Below are positions 6,311-9,529 of a stretch of 9,529 bases of DNA, piece by piece; positions within the stretch are counted from its first letter, which is position 1, and every line of letters begins with the position of its first letter. Origin of the DNA: Dysgonamonadaceae bacterium (GTDB lineage Bacteria; Bacteroidota; Bacteroidia; Bacteroidales; Azobacteroidaceae). The translations under genes and the position numbers were made by a program. The notes under the pieces were generated by a model, which saw only the letters and a program-made list of their open reading frames with translations, searched no databases and was not told where the DNA came from. The DNA lies in contig JAIRRK010000053.1 in assembly GCA_031256015.1 (NCBI GenBank), positions 1-9,529 of the forward strand. Reading direction: 5' to 3'.

Positions 6311-7672
6311 TTACTTAATTATCTTTTCCAAAGAGTCGACTGTTTTTGCAATCTCTTCATCGGTCAATTGGTAATTTTTCATGTTCCCCGATAAATATTG
6401 ATCATACGAGGCCATATCAATCAATCCATGTCCGGAAAGAGAGAAAAGAATATTTTTTTGTTTTCCTTCTTCTTTGGCTTTTAATGCTTCTTTGATTGCT
6501 ACGGCAATTGCATGAGTCGATTCCGGAGCCGGAATAATTCCTTCCGAATTGGCGAATAGTTGTCCTGCTTCAAAAGATTCTAATTGAGGAATATCCACCG
6601 GTTCAACGTAACCGTCTTTATGCAGTTGACTTACAATAGTTCCGGCTCCATGATAACGCAAACCTCCGGCATGAATATCGGCCGGTTGGAAATCGTGTCC
6701 CAATGTATACATCGGGAGAAGAGGAGTCAATCCTACGGTATCTCCATAATCGTATTCAAATTTTCCGCGGCTTAACTTAGGACAGCTTGCCGGTTCCGCT
6801 GCAATAATCCGAATATCTTTTCCTGCCGCTAATTTATGACGTAAGAAAGGAAATGCAATTCCCGAAAAGTTAGATCCTCCGCCGAAGCAGCCGATAACAA
6901 TATCCGGATATTCTCCGGCAATTTCCATTTGTTTTTCCGATTCCAATCCGATTATCGTTTGGTGCAAAATAACGTGATTCAAAACACTTCCTAATGTGTA
7001 ACGAGCATCCGGGTCAGCCGCAGCTTTTTCCACCGCCTCTGAAATGGCAATTCCCAAGCTTCCCGAATTATTCGGATCTTTGGCAAGGATTTTTCTTCCG
7101 GCTTCCGTAAGCGTACTCGGAGAAGAAATGACACCCGCTCCCCAAGTTTGCATCATAATTCGGCGATAAGGTTTTTGATTGTAACTAACCTTCACCATGT
7201 AAACTTCTAAGCCTAAGCCGAAAACACTGCAGGCAAAAGACAATGCCGCTCCCCATTGGCCGGCACCTGTTTCCGTTGTCAATCGTTTTATTCCTTGTTT
7301 TTTATTGTAAAAAGCCTGAGGAAGAGCCGAATTTAATTTGTGTGACCCTACCGGACTAACGCTTTCGTTTTTGAAGTAGATATGTGCAGGCGTATCCAAT
7401 GCTTTTTCCAAACCGGTGGCACGAACCAAAGGCGTCGGTCGCCAGATTTTATATAATTCCCGTACTTCTTCCGGAATTTCAATCCATCTTTCTTGCGATA
7501 GTTCCTGATGAATTAACTCTTTTGCGAAGATAGGTTCCAAATCTTCCGGTTTTAGAGGTTCTTTTGTTTGAGGATTAAGAGGAGGAAGCGGTTTATTTTG
7601 CATATCTGCAACAATATTATACCATGCCGTGGGAATATCTTTTTCTCCTAATAGAATCTTTTTTGCTGACAT
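6311..7672 (-). CDS. trpB: Tryptophan synthase beta chain, TrpB2 type
   Basis: PLP enzyme that condenses indole with L-serine to tryptophan. The 453 residues fit the longer TrpB2 class, not the roughly 400-residue TrpB1 that pairs tightly with TrpA. Key sites, counted from the chosen start: PLP lysine Lys112 in [13 protein letters not shown], the catalytic glutamate in [12 protein letters not shown] (Glu134), and the phosphate-binding loop GGGSN (264-268). The start at 7672 ([19 protein letters not shown]) is preferred over an upstream in-frame TTG at 7702, because that TTG lies inside a consensus -7 promoter box and relatives begin close to this Met. No trpA or other trp gene is in view, which suits the TrpB2 idea of acting alone, perhaps salvaging indole or supporting serine deamination. 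Family is secure; physiological role is inference. Confidence 0.94.
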   Translation of the reverse strand: MSAKKILLGEKDIPTAWYNIVADMQNKPLPPLNPQTKEPLKPEDLEPIFAKELIHQELSQERWIEIPEEVRELYKIWRPTPLVRATGLEKALDTPAHIYFKNESVSPVGSHKLNSALPQAFYNKKQGIKRLTTETGAGQWGAALSFACSVFGLGLEVYMVKVSYNQKPYRRIMMQTWGAGVISSPSTLTEAGRKILAKDPNNSGSLGIAISEAVEKAAADPDARYTLGSVLNHVILHQTIIGLESEKQMEIAGEYPDIVIGCFGGGSNFSGIAFPFLRHKLAAGKDIRIIAAEPASCPKLSRGKFEYDYGDTVGLTPLLPMYTLGHDFQPADIHAGGLRYHGAGTIVSQLHKDGYVEPVDIPQLESFEAGQLFANSEGIIPAPESTHAIAVAIKEALKAKEEGKQKNILFSLSGHGLIDMASYDQYLSGNMKNYQLTDEEIAKTVDSLEKIIK

Positions 7673-7699
7673 ATCGTTATCGTTTTCTGAAATTTTATG

Positions 7700-7730
7700 C
7701 AAAGTAAGTCGAAAAAATCGGTTTCTGCAA
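7700..7730 (-). promoter_or_regulatory. Promoter of trpB, Bacteroidota type
   Basis: TTG (7730-7728) is followed after exactly 20 nt by TTACTTTG (7707-7700), one mismatch from TAnnTTTG. Expected transcription start is near 7693, leaving a leader of about 20 nt before the ATG at 7672. This placement rules the upstream TTG codon at 7702 out of the transcript. It also means trpB need not depend on cdd transcription. Confidence 0.6.
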
Positions 7731-7782
7731 TAGTGTTAAGAATTTGAGGATTAAGCGATGACTTTTCTTCGATGTCCGACGT

Positions 7783-8262
7783 TTATTTGTCGTCTGCTAA
7801 CTTAAAAGACAGGGGCAAAATAGCTTCGATAGTATCTATCACATAAATTTTACTTTTTCCGTACAACAAAAGACGGACAGGATGATTGAAGCGATTTTGC
7901 ACTTCCATAATCACTTGCCGGCATGCTCCGCAAGGAGTTATCGGTTCTTCCGAAAAATCTCCTTTCGTAAAAGCGGCAATACTTATTTTCTCGACGGCAT
8001 CGTCGGGGAATTGAGCATTTGCATAAAATAGAGCGGTTCGTTCGGCGCATAATCCGGACGGAAAAGCCGCATTTTCTTGATTGCTTCCGGTAATAATTTG
8101 TCCGTTTTCCAATTCAACCGCAACTCCGACCCGAAACCGGGAATAAGGAGCATAAGACGTGTAAACTGCTTTTTTTGCACTGTCAATTAATTTTTTTTCA
8201 CTTATATTTAGCTCATCGTAAGTGCAAACCTTTATCTTTGCAGTTATTTTCAATTCATTCAT
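7783..8262 (-). CDS. cdd: Cytidine deaminase
   Basis: Hydrolyses cytidine and deoxycytidine to uridine and deoxyuridine plus ammonia in pyrimidine salvage; cytosolic, zinc-dependent. Using the ATG at 8262 the protein has 159 residues. It shows the substrate segment YAPYSRFRVGVA, the zinc and proton-shuttle motif CAERTA (Cys72, Glu74) and the second zinc motif PCGACRQ (Cys111, Cys114). An in-frame ATG 13 codons upstream (8301) would add MNKLHLSQINRTK. I reject it because a perfect -7 box lies between the two ATGs, so that start would not be transcribed, and because relatives begin close to the inner Met. It is separated from trpB by about 110 nt containing the trpB promoter, and diverges from the glucosaminidase gene. 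No terminator is evident after its stop. Confidence 0.93.
   Translation of the reverse strand: MNELKITAKIKVCTYDELNISEKKLIDSAKKAVYTSYAPYSRFRVGVAVELENGQIITGSNQENAAFPSGLCAERTALFYANAQFPDDAVEKISIAAFTKGDFSEEPITPCGACRQVIMEVQNRFNHPVRLLLYGKSKIYVIDTIEAILPLSFKLADDK
8233..8240 (+). promoter_or_regulatory. Candidate -7 box for the glucosaminidase gene
   Basis: TATCTTTG on the plus strand is a full TAnnTTTG match located inside the 5' end of cdd on the opposite strand. It would start transcription near 8247 and give a 62-nt leader before the ATG at 8309. A good -33 TTTG at 19-21 nt is not seen (nearest is TTTA at 8207-8210), so support rests on the -7 half only. Confidence 0.45.
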
Positions 8263-8283
8263 TTTCGTCCGATTTATTTGAGA

Positions 8284-8315
8284 CAAATGTAACTTATTCA
8301 TTGTAAATATGAAAA
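8284..8315 (-). promoter_or_regulatory. Promoter of cdd, Bacteroidota type
   Basis: On the minus strand TACATTTG (8291-8284) fully matches TAnnTTTG; 20 nt upstream is TTTT (8315-8312), a one-mismatch -33 box. Expected start near 8277 gives about a 15-nt leader to the cdd ATG at 8262. The -33 box lies inside the first codons of the divergent glucosaminidase gene. Confidence 0.55.
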
Positions 8316-9226
8316 TACATCGAGGAATACTTTTCTTATTTTGTTTTTTTGCAACTTCAATGCAGTTGTCGGAAGCTCAGAAATTATATAAACCTTATTT
8401 GGATTATGTTGATAAATACAACAGATTGGCTGTTGACCACATGGAACGATTCAAGATTCCGGCGAGCATCACTTTGGCGCAGGGCATTTTGGAGTCGGGT
8501 GCCGGAAGGAGCAGTTTTGTAAAGGAGACAAATAATCATTTCGGAATAAAATGCCACAAAGATTGGAAAGGAAATCGGGTTTACAAAGCCGATGACGGAC
8601 CTAACGATTGTTTCAGAAGCTACAGAAGAGCAGAAGATTCATTTGAAGACCATTCTCGTTTTTTGGCGGAACGCTCTCGATATTCATCGTTGTTTCAATT
8701 AAAAATAACCGATTACAAAGGTTGGGCGAGAGGCCTGCAAAAATGCGGATATGCAACGGATAAGGCTTATGCAAACAAACTGATTAAGATTATAGAAGAC
8801 TACGAATTGTACAAATATGATACTAAATCGAGCAAAGGGAAAGGGAAGAATAAAGATAAATCGAAAAAGCCGAAGGAAGAGTTAATGCGGCAACCGTATA
8901 AAGATCATGGATTGGTTTACGTTATCGGAGAGGAAAACGACAGTTACGAACGAATTGCCGAAGAAATGAATTTCAAATTAAAAGATTTGCTTAAATTCAA
9001 CGAGGTTCCGGACGAAAGTTTTCCGATCAATAAAGGGGATATTATCTATCTGCAAAAGAAGAAAAATCAAGCCGATAAACCTTATTTTGAACACATTGTA
9101 CAAGTGGGAGAATCGATGCATCATATATCCCAACGATATGGAATACAGGTGCAACGACTCTATAAAATGAATAAGAAAAACTTCGAATATGTCCCTACCG
9201 AAGGAGATGTTTTACGATTGAGGTAA
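8309..9226 (+). CDS. Secreted glucosaminidase (GH73-like) with two LysM domains
   Basis: Predicted to cut the beta-1,4 bond after N-acetylglucosamine in peptidoglycan, acting in the periplasm or outside. Residues 1-23 are a signal peptide (hydrophobic ILFLFCFFATSM, cleavage likely after SEA). The catalytic domain spans about 27-170 with the FlgJ-like signature SITLAQGILESGAGRSSFV (probable catalytic Glu62), then NNHFGIKCH and the YATDKAYANKLIKIIE helix. A lysine-rich linker follows at about 172-192. Two LysM-type repeats end the protein: a divergent one at about 204-250 and a clearer one at about 261-305 (HIVQVGESMHHISQRYGIQV). LysM repeats bind N-acetylglucosamine-containing glycans, so they would hold the enzyme on its substrate. 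The 305-residue length is normal for this Bacteroidales architecture. It stands alone on the plus strand, divergent from cdd. Flagellar FlgJ is excluded because there is no rod-binding domain. Confidence 0.92.
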   Translation: MKIHRGILFLFCFFATSMQLSEAQKLYKPYLDYVDKYNRLAVDHMERFKIPASITLAQGILESGAGRSSFVKETNNHFGIKCHKDWKGNRVYKADDGPNDCFRSYRRAEDSFEDHSRFLAERSRYSSLFQLKITDYKGWARGLQKCGYATDKAYANKLIKIIEDYELYKYDTKSSKGKGKNKDKSKKPKEELMRQPYKDHGLVYVIGEENDSYERIAEEMNFKLKDLLKFNEVPDESFPINKGDIIYLQKKKNQADKPYFEHIVQVGESMHHISQRYGIQVQRLYKMNKKNFEYVPTEGDVLRLR

Positions 9227-9250
9227 TGTAATGACCCTTGAAGTGCTCTT

Positions 9251-9301
9251 TTATTCTTCTATTAATATCTCCATGTCCACGATGGACGACTTGATGCGGA
9301 A
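9251..9301 (-). pseudogene. Possible 3' tail of a lost minus-strand gene
   Basis: Read on the minus strand, an in-frame run gives FRIKSSIVDMEILIEE followed by a TAA stop. Its codons (CGC, AAG, TCG, TCC, ATC, GTG, GAC, GAG) are richer in G and C than the flanking intergenic DNA, as if it were once coding. The frame has no start and closes again within about 25 codons upstream, inside the A/T heptamer repeat. I do not recognise the family. It may be chance. Confidence 0.25.
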
Positions 9302-9303
9302 AA

Positions 9304-9329
9304 AATTAAAAATTAAGAATTAAGAATTG
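9304..9329. repeat. Tandem AT-rich heptamer array
   Basis: Consecutive 7-bp units AATTAAA, AATTAAG, AATTAAG and a partial AATTG. From memory, very similar AATTAAAAATTAAG strings recur between genes in many Bacteroidota genomes, often beside GTAGAGACG palindromes as here. This array abuts the hairpin at 9324-9359, so the parts look like one element. Confidence 0.6.
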
Positions 9330-9359
9330 TCCTGCGCTCCGCGCAGGAAACCGCAATTC
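9324..9359. repeat. Nested GC-rich hairpin
   Basis: Inner stem CCTGCGC (9331-9337) and GCGCAGG (9341-9347) is a perfect 7-bp repeat around a TCC loop. An outer arm GAATTG (9324-9329) pairs with CAATTC (9354-9359), separated by a small internal bulge. No U-tract follows, so it is not a standard terminator. It forms the left half of the repeat cluster. Confidence 0.65.
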
Positions 9360-9362
9360 GTT

Positions 9363-9390
9363 GTAGAGACGGAGCGCGCTCCGTCTCTAC
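9363..9390. repeat. Perfect 28-bp palindrome (REP/MITE-like)
   Basis: GTAGAGACGGAGCG is followed immediately by its exact reverse complement, a 14-bp perfect dyad with no spacer. As RNA either strand would give a 12-bp stem with a CGCG loop. Both this palindrome and the neighbouring hairpin contain GCGCTCCG. Sequences starting TTGTAGAGACG and closing CGTCTCTAC are, from memory, a recurrent intergenic palindrome type in Bacteroidota and Cyanobacteria. There is no U-tract, so a role as a terminator is less likely than a dispersed repeat. Confidence 0.75.
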
Positions 9391-9408
9391 CCTCAAACCC
9401 GCAAACAA

Positions 9409-9441
9409 GAAGAAAAAACAAAAAAAATAAACTTTTTCTTC
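9409..9441 (+). terminator. Weak AT-only hairpin with T-run, possible terminator
   Basis: GAAGAAAAA (9409-9417) and TTTTTCTTC (9433-9441) form a 9-bp inverted repeat with a 15-nt loop, followed by ATTTTTT. This could end plus-strand transcripts from the glucosaminidase gene, 180 nt upstream. The stem has only two G-C pairs, and A/T-rich strand bias alone could give it. Confidence 0.25.
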
Positions 9442-9456
9442 ATTTTTTCTCTTGAA

Positions 9457-9490
9457 TTTGCAAAATATTAAAAAAAAGTTTTTAGCTTTG
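9457..9490 (+). promoter_or_regulatory. Outward promoter at right edge, Bacteroidota type
   Basis: TTTG (9457-9460) is followed after 22 nt by TAGCTTTG (9483-9490), a full -7 match; the spacer is 1-3 nt longer than usual. The start would be near 9497. The leader then repeats CCGGATA twice (9494-9500 and 9506-9512). It should drive a plus-strand gene beyond the window. Confidence 0.6.
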
Positions 9491-9529
9491 CACCCGGATA
9501 TAAACCGGATAATAAAAAACAGATAAATT

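Larger units (their letters stand above)
9227..9529. other. Gene-free right-end region, 303 bp
   Basis: After the glucosaminidase stop no start-to-stop reading frame of convincing length is present on either strand. The stretch holds, in order, a possible gene remnant, a tandem heptamer array, two palindromic hairpins, a poly-purine to poly-pyrimidine stretch and an outward promoter. Base composition shifts sharply: the two hairpins are GC-rich islands in very A/T-rich DNA. Confidence 0.7.

Noticed and set aside
7771..7794. Terminator after cdd
   Set aside because: Only a 4-bp CGAC/GTCG pairing overlapping the stop codon, with no T-run.
7850..8186. Two extra minus-strand frames of 66-67 codons
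   Set aside because: They are other frames within cdd, whose zinc motifs fix the true frame.
9275..9287. GTCCA-CGA-TGGAC hairpin as a terminator of the glucosaminidase gene
   Set aside because: Only five base pairs and no following T-run; more easily explained by the coding-like run on the minus strand.
9363..9390. 28-bp palindrome as an intrinsic terminator
   Set aside because: Neither strand has a U-tract directly after the stem, and the neighbouring repeats suggest a dispersed element.
9304..9390. CRISPR array
   Set aside because: Repeats are 7 bp tandem units or single palindromes with no regular spacers and no cas genes.

Overview
The window looks like a chromosomal stretch from a low-GC Bacteroidota bacterium, most likely order Bacteroidales. 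Four things suggest this. The L34 protein begins [18 protein letters not shown], as is usual in that phylum. There is a NigD-like lipoprotein. Several genes are preceded by the Bacteroidota promoter pattern (-33 TTTG/TTG and -7 TAnnTTTG). Shine-Dalgarno sequences are essentially absent and A/T-rich leaders are used instead. I see no phage, plasmid, CRISPR, defence or biosynthetic island; the gene content is core housekeeping.

Layout, left to right. Positions 1-5934 hold six very tightly packed minus-strand genes, transcribed right to left: a PASTA-domain membrane protein, an RluD-type pseudouridine synthase, D-alanine-D-alanine ligase, a cytoplasmic glycerolipid-type acyltransferase, a NigD-like lipoprotein and glutamine-dependent NAD+ synthetase (cut by the left edge). 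Junctions are +9, -11, +1, -1 and +4 nt, so this is very probably one operon. Upstream lie rpmH (6045-6197, minus, missed by length-filtered ORF calling), with a clear promoter and a probable terminator hairpin, then a stand-alone TrpB2-type tryptophan synthase beta chain (6311-7672, minus) and cytidine deaminase (7783-8262, minus). The only plus-strand gene is a secreted GH73-type glucosaminidase with two LysM domains (8309-9226), divergent from cdd.

How the genes relate. Ddl makes the D-Ala-D-Ala dipeptide for peptidoglycan. The PASTA protein could bind peptidoglycan, and the glucosaminidase would cut it. The acyltransferase probably serves membrane lipid synthesis. RluD and L34 belong to the ribosome, and NadE and Cdd to cofactor and pyrimidine metabolism. 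The theme is growth, envelope and ribosome rather than one dedicated pathway.

The least ordinary part is the 303-bp gene-free right end (9227-9529). It holds a short in-frame minus-strand run that could be the 3' tail of a lost gene, a three-copy tandem heptamer, a nested GC-rich hairpin, a perfect 28-bp palindrome and a promoter pointing out of the window. The palindromic cluster looks like a dispersed REP/MITE-like intergenic element. I do not see convincing evidence of a new multi-gene system.
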